DNA of 64,000 bases. It comes from CAYXDR01 sp046498185. Lineage in GTDB: Bacteria > Desulfobacterota > DSM-4660 > Desulfatiglandales > Desulfatiglandaceae. The notes under the pieces were generated by a model. It made no database searches and had not been told where the DNA came from. It saw only the letters and a list, made by a program, of their open reading frames with translations. This document shows, in pieces, positions 1 through 8,751 of the stretch. Location: NCBI GenBank assembly GCA_046498185.1, contig JAWOBE010000179.1, positions 66,528 through 130,527 of the forward strand, in the 5' to 3' direction. The translations under genes were made by a program, and so were the position numbers. Within the stretch, counting starts at the first letter, position 1, and every line of letters starts with the position of its first letter.

Positions 1-2
1 CG

Positions 3-1289
3 GTGCTTATGGACCTGATACGCCTTAGACCAAAAGGTGTCTGGGTCCTGGAACATAACATCGGGCGTATGCTTCAAAGGCTGTTTCTCCTGGACGAGAA
101 ATTAAAAGCGAAGGATGATGAAGTCGCTCTCGAGCGCATGATTTCAGATATTCTGCTTCACCGGAGCAATGACCGCATCGTGTTGCTGGATCCCGATTTT
201 CGAATTCTCGACGCCAATGATGGCTACCTTAAAGCGGTGTCTAAAAGTCGGGAAGAGGCTTTAGGAAAACCCTGCTACAATATTGTCTACGGATTCAATC
301 TCCCCTGCCCCGAACTGCGACCAAGCATGAAATGCCCCATGCTGGAAACTCTGAGAACCGGCGACAGCACAAAAGTGATTCATGAAATCGTCGACGAGAC
401 AGGAGAACGGAACTATTGGAGCCTGGAAACCCATCCGGTGAAAGACCGGTCCGGCGAGGTGGTGAGGGTGATCGAAATCCGCAGGGACATCCCGGAAGAA
501 CTCCCCTCTCTATGGGAAAAACGCCTGCAGGAAGTCAAAACCGATCTGGGAAAAGTCGTTCAGGAAGACCGAATGCTTTCCCTGGGAAAACTTTCCGCCA
601 GTTGTGCTCATGAAATCAACAACCCAATCCAGGGTCTCCTTACTTTTTCTCACCTGATAAAATCGATGCTCGATGAAGGAAAACCCACTGAAGAGGACCT
701 GCAAAATTTCAAGGAGTTCATCGCATTGATGTGCAGTGAGCTGGAGCGTTGCGGGGATATAACATCCGGCTTGCTTTCCTTCGCCAGACAATCCCTGATG
801 GCCGCGGCTGAAGTCGATTTGAACGAAGCACTTCGATCGGTCATAACCCTCGCACGGCACCATATGGAACTACAGAATATCCGGCTCGAAATGAACCTAT
901 ATCATGGAATGCTTACTATCAGAGGAGATATCAACCACTTGCAGCAATGCTTTTTGAACCTTGTCTTTAATGCGATAGAGGCAATGCCCGATGGGGGTAA
1001 ATTAATTGTCACAACCGGTCTGGATGAAAAAAAACATCGTGCATCGATAATGATAAAAGACACTGGAACCGGAATCGACAAAGCAATAATCGACAGGATA
1101 TTCGATCCCTTCTACACCACCAAATCACAGGGGAAAGGCACTGGACTGGGCCTGTCGATCGTTTACGGTATCGTCAAGGGCCATAAAGGGCTGATCAACA
1201 TCGAAAGCGAAAAGGGTGAAGGCTCGGTGGTGACGGTGACATTTCCGGTGCTTTACACCACCGGGAGTTCAGGAGACAACAATGAATGA
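3..1289 (+). CDS. PAS-domain sensor histidine kinase (5' end outside window)
   Basis: Membrane-free portion of a two-component sensor kinase that would phosphorylate the response regulator encoded directly downstream. The frame is open to the window edge, so the N-terminus is probably missing. Visible parts: a PAS domain (about residues 45-160) with cysteines at 91, 102 and 111 in a CYxxxxG...CP...CP pattern; a HisKA H-box with His203 (CAHEINNP); an N-box (NLVFNAIEAMPDGG); and G-boxes DTGTGI and GKGTGLGLSI. The order PAS-HisKA-HATPase is typical of NtrB/AtoS-like kinases. The stop codon overlaps the regulator start by 8 nt, which argues for co-translation. The signal sensed is unknown. The clustered PAS cysteines could hold a cofactor, but that is a guess. 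Confidence 0.93.
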   Translation: MLMDLIRLRPKGVWVLEHNIGRMLQRLFLLDEKLKAKDDEVALERMISDILLHRSNDRIVLLDPDFRILDANDGYLKAVSKSREEALGKPCYNIVYGFNLPCPELRPSMKCPMLETLRTGDSTKVIHEIVDETGERNYWSLETHPVKDRSGEVVRVIEIRRDIPEELPSLWEKRLQEVKTDLGKVVQEDRMLSLGKLSASCAHEINNPIQGLLTFSHLIKSMLDEGKPTEEDLQNFKEFIALMCSELERCGDITSGLLSFARQSLMAAAEVDLNEALRSVITLARHHMELQNIRLEMNLYHGMLTIRGDINHLQQCFLNLVFNAIEAMPDGGKLIVTTGLDEKKHRASIMIKDTGTGIDKAIIDRIFDPFYTTKSQGKGTGLGLSIVYGIVKGHKGLINIESEKGEGSVVTVTFPVLYTTGSSGDNNE

Positions 1290-2628
1290 AAAATTCAGGC
1301 TCATGGTAGTGGACGACGAAAAAATCGTTCGGGAGTCACTTTACCACTGGTTCAAAAAGTCCGGCCACGTCGTAGAAACGGCGGCATCCGGTTTCGAGGC
1401 CCTCGAAAAACTTGAAAAAACACCCTTTGATCTGCTGTTCGTGGATATAAAGATGCCGATGATGAACGGTCTCGAACTGCTGGGAAAAGTAAAGGAAGAA
1501 TACCCGGATACAATCGTCGTTATAATTACGGCCTACGGATCAATCGACAATGCTGTGCAGGCGATGAAAATGGGTGCCAGCGACTACCTGCTGAAACCTT
1601 TCAAACCGGACCAGATGTCGCTCCTGCTGGAAAAACTCGCCAATCAGAAACGCCTTGCCGAGAACTACCGTTATGTCAAAGGGGTTCTTGACGAACTCAT
1701 CCGTTTCGACAATATCATTGGCCGGTCAAAACCGATGCAGCAGATATTCAATATCATTCCCGAAGTGGCACAGTCAGATTCCGCCGTGCTCATCACCGGA
1801 GAAACCGGCACCGGAAAAGAACTGGTCGCCAAGGCCATTCATGCGAAAAGTCCTCGGGCTCACGGACCGTTTATCGCTATCAACTGCGGAGCAATGCCGG
1901 AAACATTGCTCGAAACCGAGTTGTTCGGTCACCGGAAAGGGGCTTTCACCGGTGCGAATCAAAACAGGAAAGGCTTCCTGGAAGTCGTGTCCGGCGGAAC
2001 GCTCTTTCTGGATGAAATTGGCGAAATAAGCCCCAAAATGCAAGTAGACCTTCTGCGCGTGCTGGAAGAAAAGGAAGTCATCCGGGTAGGAGACAGGGAG
2101 CCGATCACCGTGGACTTCCGACTGGTTTCCTCGACATGCAGAAAACTTGATGAGGAGGTGAAAGCCGGCAATTTCCGTGAAGATTTCTTTTACCGGATAA
2201 ACGTTATCACAATCCCCATCCCGCCGCTCCGTGAAAGAAAAGAGGACATCCCCCTGCTGGTCGAGCATTTCTTGAACAAATACAGCCATGAAACCACCAA
2301 AAAGGTGGACAAAACCACGGCCGAAGCCTTGGCCTTTCTAAAGAGTTATGATTGGCCGGGTAATGTCAGGGAGCTCGAGAATGCTATTGAACGTGCAGTT
2401 GTACTTTCCAAGTCCAGGACCCTCGGTGTAGATTCTTTTTCTTTTCTGCAGCCTGCTAGAACCGGATACAAAACCCGCCGCACACTTCGCGAGATGGAAA
2501 AAGATTATATAGAAGAAACCCTGGAACACCAGAACTGGAACGTGACCCGCTCCGCTGAAATCCTTGGTATCAACCGGGTCACGCTTCACAAGATGATCAA
2601 AAGGTATAACATTGAACGAACCCGGTAA
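1282..2628 (+). CDS. Sigma-54-dependent response regulator (NtrC/AtoC family)
   Basis: Enhancer-binding activator for sigma-54 promoters. The N-terminal receiver domain has acidic residues D11/D12 and the phosphoacceptor D55 (FVDIKMP). The central AAA+ domain has Walker A GETGTGKE, the sigma-54 contact loop GAFTGA and Walker B GGTLFLDEIGE. The C-terminus carries a Fis-type helix-turn-helix (NVTRSAEILGINRVTLHKMI). The length of 448 aa is normal for the family. AGGAG at 1271-1275 precedes the ATG, which overlaps the end of the kinase gene. Its targets cannot be read from the sequence. The archaemetzincin gene 21 nt downstream looks co-transcribed rather than an obvious target. Confidence 0.96.
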   Translation: MNEKFRLMVVDDEKIVRESLYHWFKKSGHVVETAASGFEALEKLEKTPFDLLFVDIKMPMMNGLELLGKVKEEYPDTIVVIITAYGSIDNAVQAMKMGASDYLLKPFKPDQMSLLLEKLANQKRLAENYRYVKGVLDELIRFDNIIGRSKPMQQIFNIIPEVAQSDSAVLITGETGTGKELVAKAIHAKSPRAHGPFIAINCGAMPETLLETELFGHRKGAFTGANQNRKGFLEVVSGGTLFLDEIGEISPKMQVDLLRVLEEKEVIRVGDREPITVDFRLVSSTCRKLDEEVKAGNFREDFFYRINVITIPIPPLRERKEDIPLLVEHFLNKYSHETTKKVDKTTAEALAFLKSYDWPGNVRELENAIERAVVLSKSRTLGVDSFSFLQPARTGYKTRRTLREMEKDYIEETLEHQNWNVTRSAEILGINRVTLHKMIKRYNIERTR

Positions 2629-2649
2629 TTTCCGGTAAGGCTGGTTTTT

Positions 2650-3207
2650 ATGTCGGGCATAAAGGCTCGTGTGGGGATCATGGCATTCGGCTCGCCGCCG
2701 GCGGAAGTTCTCCGGTCTATCGCGGAAGCTGTTCCGGTTCATTTCGGTATGCCGGTGGAAATCCTTCCCCCGGTCAAAACTCCATCCTATGCATTCGACC
2801 CTGCGAGAATTCAATATAACGCTGTATCGATCATCGAAAATATCGAAGCGATGAAATTTCCTCCGGACCTAAAGATCCTTGGAGTTTTGACCGTGGATCT
2901 TTTCCTTCCGGTTTTCACTCATGTTTTCGGGGAAGCCCGGCAAGGGGGAAACTGCGCTTTGGTTTCGCTGCACCGGCTTGGTCACGACGCCGGGAGTTCC
3001 CTTACATCCCCCGCATCCATCAGTAAAAGGACCACAAAGGTGGCCCTTCATGAACTCGGCCACCTCTTTAACATAGTCCATTGTTTCGACCGCTGCTGCC
3101 TGATGCATTTCTCAATGGATCTTGATGAGCTGGACTGTATACCGGTTGAATTCTGCCGCTACTGCAAAGCTTTTTTGGATGAGTCAATCAAGCAGTTTCG
3201 CAAATGA
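2650..3207 (+). CDS. amzA: Archaemetzincin-type zinc metalloprotease
   Basis: Predicted zinc peptidase of the archaemetzincin family, whose substrates are largely unknown. The active-site stretch is at residues 134-145 (HELGHLFNIVHC), followed by a Cys/Met pattern and a terminal CRYC pair. This matches the family rule HExxHxxGxxHCx4CxM...CxxC, with a second, structural zinc held by the cysteines. One departure: the usual Gly of HExxHxxG is Asn141 here. The length of 185 aa is usual. There is no signal peptide, so it is probably cytoplasmic. It lies 21 nt behind the sigma-54 regulator, so kinase, regulator and protease look like one transcript. Confidence 0.9.
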   Translation: MSGIKARVGIMAFGSPPAEVLRSIAEAVPVHFGMPVEILPPVKTPSYAFDPARIQYNAVSIIENIEAMKFPPDLKILGVLTVDLFLPVFTHVFGEARQGGNCALVSLHRLGHDAGSSLTSPASISKRTTKVALHELGHLFNIVHCFDRCCLMHFSMDLDELDCIPVEFCRYCKAFLDESIKQFRK

Positions 3208-3223
3208 ACAAACGTAAATTGAA

Positions 3224-3766
3224 TCATCTAACGGACTTCCGCCACTCGACGGCAAAAATTTCCGCCACCCGGTCTATTTTGTTTTCGTCGATCTTGAGAG
3301 CTCTGGCAACTTCCTGATACAGCTGCCGGCGATCTTTGTTCTCTGCGTCGGCCAGTGCTTTAACGTCACGTTTTTCCTTCAGGCCTAGTCCCTCAAGCGA
3401 TGCGACTTTCACATAACCTTCCTTCCCCTCTGAGAGTGCCCCTTTATGGTAATAGGGTTTCATTTCAACGAATCTGGCCCTCATCTTTTCTTTCAGCGCC
3501 CTAATCGTCGCATTTGAAACCTCGGTCACTTCTTCAGCCCAAACCGAAGCAGGAGAAAAAGCGAAAAAAATGCCTTTCCACAAAAAGCTCCGGTCTTTTT
3601 CCGAGGGCTTATCAATTTCTTCGTTTCCGCGTATGTCATGTACGATTTCTCCCGCCATAGCCTCGACTTCTTCCGCTGGAAAATAAATATTTATCGTAAC
3701 GCAGGCACCCAGAGCCAAACAAAAAAACAGCGTAACCGGGAAAAATCTTCTCCGTGTGAATTTCAT
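3224..3766 (-). CDS. YdbL-like DUF1318 lipoprotein
   Basis: Small envelope protein of the DUF1318/YdbL family, companion of YdbH-type intermembrane lipid-transport proteins. The start was moved to the second Met: AAGGAGGAG lies just before it and inside the longer frame, which would begin at a TTG at 3784. From the new start there is a signal peptide with a lipobox LGAC (Cys22), followed immediately by VTINIYFP and then the DUF1318 core. In E. coli the trio is ydbH-ynbE-ydbL, with YnbE as the lipoprotein; here the lipobox sits on the YdbL-like protein and no separate YnbE is visible. It lies 22 nt behind the ydbH-like gene, so the two form an operon. Confidence 0.88.
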   Translation of the reverse strand: MKFTRRRFFPVTLFFCLALGACVTINIYFPAEEVEAMAGEIVHDIRGNEEIDKPSEKDRSFLWKGIFFAFSPASVWAEEVTEVSNATIRALKEKMRARFVEMKPYYHKGALSEGKEGYVKVASLEGLGLKEKRDVKALADAENKDRRQLYQEVARALKIDENKIDRVAEIFAVEWRKSVR

Positions 3767-3788
3767 AATCTCCTCCTTTATCAAAATA

Positions 3789-6700
3789 TCAGCGATCTTC
3801 CGTAATAACCCTTTTGATCCTGTTTACCATATCTTTGAATCGAATGCGATTATCGGGATTACGGTTTACAATATTAACGCCCGAAATACCTCCGCGTTTC
3901 ATAATATATTCGCTTCCGCCCTCTTTTATCGTCCCGTTTATCGTGAAATAGTCGTTGTCTAAAGAAGCCCTTACGCCGATTTTCTTGTAACCCAGCGTTT
4001 CAAAAAATGATGTTAACACACCGGCAAAACCTGAGAAAGGGCTTTCTCCTGCGCCTATTCGGGATATGTTTTCCACGGCCTTTATACTGATCCTTTGATT
4101 CTCGGGCCCCTGTTCCGTCTCAAGCAGCATATCGAAATGCTGGGGCTGACTGCCTGCAATTTCAAGGTTCCGAATGTATCCGTTCATTATCCCGTCAATC
4201 CTCCCGAAAGGAGTGTCTCCAGTCAATTTCCCGAGGTTAATGCCTGAAAAATCAAGCGAAAGTTTAAGCAGGGGAGACGCTGAGAAAATCCTTTCGGCCT
4301 TCAGGCCGGTGATCGAGACTTTTCCCTCGAAGATTTCCCCTCTGAGGCTGCCGCTTGTGTTGATTTGATTGTTTTCTAAAACCACCGGATCGAGCAGCCC
4401 TTCAAGCTTTGAATTTCTTTCCCGGGGCCATATTCCGGACAAAAACGGTGATAAATCCTCGAATAAAATCCTGGCTGAGGTTTCCACCTTCAATCCTTCC
4501 CGCAGGATATCTGCTGATAAGGCCTTGCCGAACTCGATTCTACCGACAGGAATCCTAATCACCGTAGGAACCGGAATCCCGATGCGGTTCGGAACGGCTT
4601 CGATCTTAAAATCCAGACCTTGCACTGGAAAAAACGGTGCTCTAAGTTCTGCGATCGAAAGCCGCCCGGAAGCCGGTTCAAAATCAGCATGGACCCGGTT
4701 TTCCCGTGCACCTGACTCAATCCATACAGGCAGATCGATGTTTATATCATTTCCAGATATTTCCTTTTCAGCTGCGGAAAAACGGCCTTCTCTCAGTTTA
4801 ACTCCACCCATGATGGACAGTACCGTAGGAGAGTATGACAGTTCCATGTCCGCGGAAATCTTTCCTTCGGGCTGCAGTTTATCAAGTAGCGGTACCCGTC
4901 TTCCGAGCGGTTCCCTGACCAGGAGATTATAAAGTGGAGACAGGGAAGCCCGGGGGAAATGAATGGCCAGCCGGGTTGAGGCGACAGAGCCGACATTCGC
5001 GGTTCCTTCCAACACTATATCGAATAATTTTTCAAATCCCATGCTATACCGCCCCACCCGGACCTGCCCCTTGTCTAACACAAAATCCACAAGTCCGCTT
5101 GACCTAAACGGGTTCAGCCCGAGGTCCAGGTAATACAAGTCCAGCAAGAGCTCACCTTCCGTTGCACGGGTGGACAATTCCCCGGAGATTGATATCGTAT
5201 CCAAATCCACCCTGCCATCAAAATCGAAACTTACGGACAGCCCTTCGCCGATAAAGCGGCCGCTGGGATCCTGGAAAAAAAGACCTTCGAGCTTTATCCC
5301 CGAATTCAGCGCTATCGTACCCTCAGAATTCAGGGATGCTTCGAGCTCGATCATATTCCTTCCGGATACCTCCCAATCCACCGGCACCAGCCCGAGTTTC
5401 ACGGCAAGCGGAACCAACCCGGCGCCCTCCCCTGCGACTGAGATGTAGAACATTTCAGGGTTTATCCGCCCGCTCGCTGAAAAATTCCCCGCCGGCGGAA
5501 AGGAAATCAAAACTTTGGAAAAATCAACTGAAAGGCTATCCAGGTCCACCTCGAAGCCGGATCCGGTCGCACGAATATTCTCGAAAGTAATACCTTTGCC
5601 GGGTGTAGCTAAAACCGTACGCGGGGCCCGAGCCGAAAACCGTTCGACTTCATATTTCGGGTGCTTTCCTGAAAAATGCATTTCAGTATCGGCGAGGTCA
5701 ACGACCGCGGCATCGCTTGAAAAAGTTCCTTTTGAAAGCACCAATCCGGCACTGGAAATGGCTGGAAATCCGCTGGAGTCAATCGAAAATTTCGCCGTTC
5801 CGGAAACGACACCGGCAAAATCAGAGCTATCCGTTTCCCAGGAAAAAGCTGTTCCTTCTACAATAGCTTCCGCATCCCCTTCCAGGTTCCATTTTTCATC
5901 GACCATTATACCTTCGGCTCGTCCTGCTAAATTTAGAGAGCCGTTCACCTTCATCCCAGGCAACCCTTTGGAGATAAAAAGAGGAAGGTTTGAAAGCTGG
6001 AGCAAACATCTTTCAGCGTTTACCTTGAATTCCGGCCGGGGCTCGATCCGACCTTCAAGGCTGCCGTCGAATTCCAGGACCTTTCCGGCTGTAATCACTG
6101 CATTTGAGGCTGTAATCGATTTTTCGACAAAATCAGCATCGAGATCAAATCGACCGCAGATTCCGGCGAATTTCTCTTCCCTGATTGCCAGCTCGGCGTC
6201 TTTTATCTCAAGGTCCGCAGAAACCCTTATGGAGGGGAATGAAATACCTGGCTGCAGAGCAAGCCGAAGATCAGGAACAAAAAACGCTCCGTCGATATCT
6301 TGCATCCGCACGTCGGCCTCACCTTCGATTCTTATCCGGCCCTCCGGGTCGCGATGGGCCGAAAGCCGAGCCATAGCCAGATCCAAACCCTCGAACCGCG
6401 CATCTACATCGCCCTTATCAATCGAAATTTCACGGATAAAAACATCCTTGAAAAAAATAAAGCCGGCCAGTCGCCCAAGGGTTTTTCGAAAAGCGCCATC
6501 CCTTTCAGATTGCTTCCAGGAACCTTTGAAATCCATTTCCCGGATTCTAACCGACAAACCTCCGGCCCTGACATAATCGACAACCAGGATCCGGTGGCCG
6601 AATCGTCCGTCAAGATGCATCCTGCAGGCCAGCTCGGAAATTTGAACCTTAAAGGCATCCGGGTTTGAAGGAGATGAAATGTTGACGGCCCATGCATCTA

Positions 6701-6896
6701 TGCACAAAGGATGAATCGACCACTCCAGGCGCTCTGCCTGGACTTCAAGTCCGACCGCATCGGAGAGATATCTTCCGGCATGCACGGCAACTATTTCCGG
6801 ATGCATGTAAAGATAAACGGCGGCAGAGGCCAGCAACCCCGCCATGATCAGAAGGAAGAGCGAAGAAAAAATGATTATTTTCCTTCCTGCTCTCAT
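3789..6896 (-). CDS. YdbH-like AsmA-superfamily intermembrane lipid-transport protein
   Basis: About 1035 residues with one N-terminal membrane anchor (IIIFSSLFLLIMAGLLASAAVYLYM) followed by a long periplasmic region of beta-rich repeats. This is the pattern of the AsmA/TamB/YhdP/YdbH group that bridges inner and outer membranes for phospholipid transport. The C-terminal region (phrases such as FGRIDGIMNGYIRNLEIAG) and the adjacent DUF1318 gene favour YdbH over TamB or AsmA. Start: an ATG at 6896 was preferred to a GTG three codons upstream; neither has a clear Shine-Dalgarno sequence. The family assignment rests on architecture and neighbour, so it is solid at superfamily level and likely at YdbH level. 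Confidence 0.82.
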   Translation of the reverse strand: MRAGRKIIIFSSLFLLIMAGLLASAAVYLYMHPEIVAVHAGRYLSDAVGLEVQAERLEWSIHPLCIDAWAVNISSPSNPDAFKVQISELACRMHLDGRFGHRILVVDYVRAGGLSVRIREMDFKGSWKQSERDGAFRKTLGRLAGFIFFKDVFIREISIDKGDVDARFEGLDLAMARLSAHRDPEGRIRIEGEADVRMQDIDGAFFVPDLRLALQPGISFPSIRVSADLEIKDAELAIREEKFAGICGRFDLDADFVEKSITASNAVITAGKVLEFDGSLEGRIEPRPEFKVNAERCLLQLSNLPLFISKGLPGMKVNGSLNLAGRAEGIMVDEKWNLEGDAEAIVEGTAFSWETDSSDFAGVVSGTAKFSIDSSGFPAISSAGLVLSKGTFSSDAAVVDLADTEMHFSGKHPKYEVERFSARAPRTVLATPGKGITFENIRATGSGFEVDLDSLSVDFSKVLISFPPAGNFSASGRINPEMFYISVAGEGAGLVPLAVKLGLVPVDWEVSGRNMIELEASLNSEGTIALNSGIKLEGLFFQDPSGRFIGEGLSVSFDFDGRVDLDTISISGELSTRATEGELLLDLYYLDLGLNPFRSSGLVDFVLDKGQVRVGRYSMGFEKLFDIVLEGTANVGSVASTRLAIHFPRASLSPLYNLLVREPLGRRVPLLDKLQPEGKISADMELSYSPTVLSIMGGVKLREGRFSAAEKEISGNDINIDLPVWIESGARENRVHADFEPASGRLSIAELRAPFFPVQGLDFKIEAVPNRIGIPVPTVIRIPVGRIEFGKALSADILREGLKVETSARILFEDLSPFLSGIWPRERNSKLEGLLDPVVLENNQINTSGSLRGEIFEGKVSITGLKAERIFSASPLLKLSLDFSGINLGKLTGDTPFGRIDGIMNGYIRNLEIAGSQPQHFDMLLETEQGPENQRISIKAVENISRIGAGESPFSGFAGVLTSFFETLGYKKIGVRASLDNDYFTINGTIKEGGSEYIMKRGGISGVNIVNRNPDNRIRFKDMVNRIKRVITEDR

Positions 6897-6919
6897 AAAA
6901 CACACTTGAACCGGGTTTG

Positions 6920-7651
6920 TTACAAAATCTGGCTCAGGAAAAGTTTCGTACGCGCCTGGCTGGGGTTGCTGTAAATCTGCTCTGGAGTCCCTTCTTCAAT
7001 GATCGATCCTTCATCCATGAAAATCATTTTGTCCGCAACTTCACGAGCGAAGCCCATCTCGTGGGAAACAACAACCATCGTCATACCTTCCCTGGCAAGT
7101 GTCTTCATCACGTCCAGCACTTCCCCGATCATTTCCGGGTCCAGTGCCGAAGTCGGCTCATCGAAAAGCATAACTTTAGGGTCCATGGCGAGCGCCCGTG
7201 CTATCGCGACGCGCTGCTGCTGACCCCCTGAAAGCTGCTCGGGGTAAACCCGGGCCTTATCAAAGATTCCCACCTTTTTGAGAAGACCCATCGCCTTTTT
7301 TTCGGATTCGTCCCTGGATCTTTTTCGAACAACCCGCTGGGCCAGCGTCACGTTTTCAAAAACCGTCTTGTGAGGAAAAAGGTTGAAAGACTGAAAAACC
7401 ATCCCCATCTCAGCCCTCGCCTTGTTGATATCGGTTTTACGGTCCAGGATGTCAAGCCCATCGACGAAAATATTCCCTTCATCAGCTTCTTCGAGCCGGT
7501 TGAGACACCGCAGGAATGTACTTTTACCGGAGCCCGAGGGGCCTATTATCACTACCACTTCTCCTCTTTCAATCCGGCAGCTTACGTTTTTAAGCGCGTT
7601 CACTTCATGGCTCACATAGAACGTCTTGGAAATGTTTTTTACATCGATCAT
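6920..7651 (-). CDS. Polar amino-acid ABC transporter ATP-binding protein (GlnQ/HisP type)
   Basis: ATPase of a polar amino-acid importer, 243 aa. Walker A is GPSGSGKST, the signature is [15 protein letters not shown], and Walker B with the catalytic Glu is [14 protein letters not shown]. The start at [11 protein letters not shown] was chosen because GAAAGGGCGG precedes it, the permease stop overlaps it as ATGA, and the longer frame adds 29 residues unlike the family. It is the last gene of a minus-strand operon: zinc ribbon, binding protein, permease, ATPase. Substrate (Gln, Glu, Arg or cystine) cannot be decided from sequence alone. Confidence 0.96.
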   Translation of the reverse strand: MIDVKNISKTFYVSHEVNALKNVSCRIERGEVVVIIGPSGSGKSTFLRCLNRLEEADEGNIFVDGLDILDRKTDINKARAEMGMVFQSFNLFPHKTVFENVTLAQRVVRKRSRDESEKKAMGLLKKVGIFDKARVYPEQLSGGQQQRVAIARALAMDPKVMLFDEPTSALDPEMIGEVLDVMKTLAREGMTMVVVSHEMGFAREVADKMIFMDEGSIIEEGTPEQIYSNPSQARTKLFLSQIL

Positions 7652-8661
7652 GACATCACCGCCCTTTTCTCCAGATACTGTACGAACATTGAAAGCGTGA
7701 ATGTCAGAATCAGGTATAAAAAAGCGCACATCAACCACAACTCGAAAGGCTGCAGAGAAGTCGTCACCACTTCACGCGTGGCTTTGGTCAGCTCCCGGAT
7801 CGCGATCAGGCCAAGCAGCGAAGAATCCTTGATCAGGCTTATGAACTGGCCGGCCAGGGGCGGCAGAATCCTTCGTAAAGCCTGCGGCAGAATGATGTGC
7901 CTCATGGACTGGAAATAGTTCATCCCGAGTGAACGAGCGGCCTCCGTCTGGCCCTTGTGTATGGACTGGATTCCGGCTCGTACGATCTCCGCCACATAGG
8001 CCCCGGTGAAAAACGCCAGGGATGTCACACCATACCAAATCGGAGGGAGTGGATCGATTCCGCCCTGGGCAAGCAGCGTGTTGATCAGGGTTCCAAGAAC
8101 AAAATACCAGATGAAAATCTGCACCAGAAGAGGTGAACCACGGATTAGCTCAATGTAACTGATCGCACCCCATTTAAGCGCGGGATTGGACGATATGCGG
8201 CAGATTCCCGCTACCAGACCAATGAATATGCCTATAAAAATGGCGATAACGCTTACCTTCAACGTCATCCAAAGCCCGATCAGAAGTATCCCCGGACGCC
8301 ATTGCTTATAAGAGCCGAGGACGTCACCTGGATAGATAAGATCTCCTTCGCTGACAAGCACGGTTTCGCCCGGAATCCTGTAACGCTCCTTTTCTCCAAC
8401 ACCGGCTACCTCAACGACCGCACCATCGCCTTCCGGCGTGACACCGCTCACCTCTCCCTCGATATAAGCTGAAATTTCAACGTCTTCCTGGTAGTAAAAA
8501 TACTGCGGCACCCTGTACCAGCGCCATACATAATCCACTTTGAGCGTCGCGAAGTAAAGCCCGGAAATTGTCGCAAGCAGAGACAGAAAAAAAATCGACA
8601 TCCAGATATGATTGTAAAATCGGCCTTTGCCCAGGCGTGACCTCCGATTGGATTTTGCCAT
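7648..8661 (-). CDS. Polar amino-acid ABC transporter permease with extra N-terminal domain
   Basis: Integral membrane permease of the His/Glu/Gln/Arg family; the core (about residues 125-337) has the usual membrane segments and the EAA-type loop ([29 protein letters not shown]). Unlike the usual permeases of roughly 220-250 aa, it is 337 aa long. After a first membrane segment (residues 20-42) comes a soluble stretch of about 80 residues containing a small beta-rich module ([21 protein letters not shown]...[21 protein letters not shown]), which probably faces the periplasm. Its stop overlaps the ATPase start by 4 nt. The SD is weak (AGGGA). Confidence 0.94.
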   Translation of the reverse strand: MAKSNRRSRLGKGRFYNHIWMSIFFLSLLATISGLYFATLKVDYVWRWYRVPQYFYYQEDVEISAYIEGEVSGVTPEGDGAVVEVAGVGEKERYRIPGETVLVSEGDLIYPGDVLGSYKQWRPGILLIGLWMTLKVSVIAIFIGIFIGLVAGICRISSNPALKWGAISYIELIRGSPLLVQIFIWYFVLGTLINTLLAQGGIDPLPPIWYGVTSLAFFTGAYVAEIVRAGIQSIHKGQTEAARSLGMNYFQSMRHIILPQALRRILPPLAGQFISLIKDSSLLGLIAIRELTKATREVVTTSLQPFELWLMCAFLYLILTFTLSMFVQYLEKRAVMS

Positions 8662-8717
8662 GATGATTCCCTGAAATGTCTGTTTGCCGTTTACACAACG
8701 GAATTAGGATTGAATTC

Positions 8718-8742
8718 CCCTGCGGGGAGACGCCCCGCAGGG
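8718..8742 (-). other. Intercistronic stem-loop between binding protein and permease
   Basis: Perfect 10-bp inverted repeat (CCCTGCGGGG / CCCCGCAGGG) with a 5-nt loop, in the 90-nt gap between the binding-protein stop and the permease start. No U-run follows on the minus strand, so it looks like an mRNA-stabilising or attenuating hairpin rather than a full terminator. Such hairpins often raise binding-protein dosage over membrane subunits. The structure is seen; the function is inferred. Confidence 0.75.
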
Positions 8743-8751
8743 TCAAGGCTG

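Noticed and set aside
5515..6576. Long plus-strand open frame opposite the YdbH-like gene
   Set aside because: 353 codons, Ser/Arg/Pro-rich with no family resemblance and no SD; the minus-strand AsmA-like protein explains the region fully.
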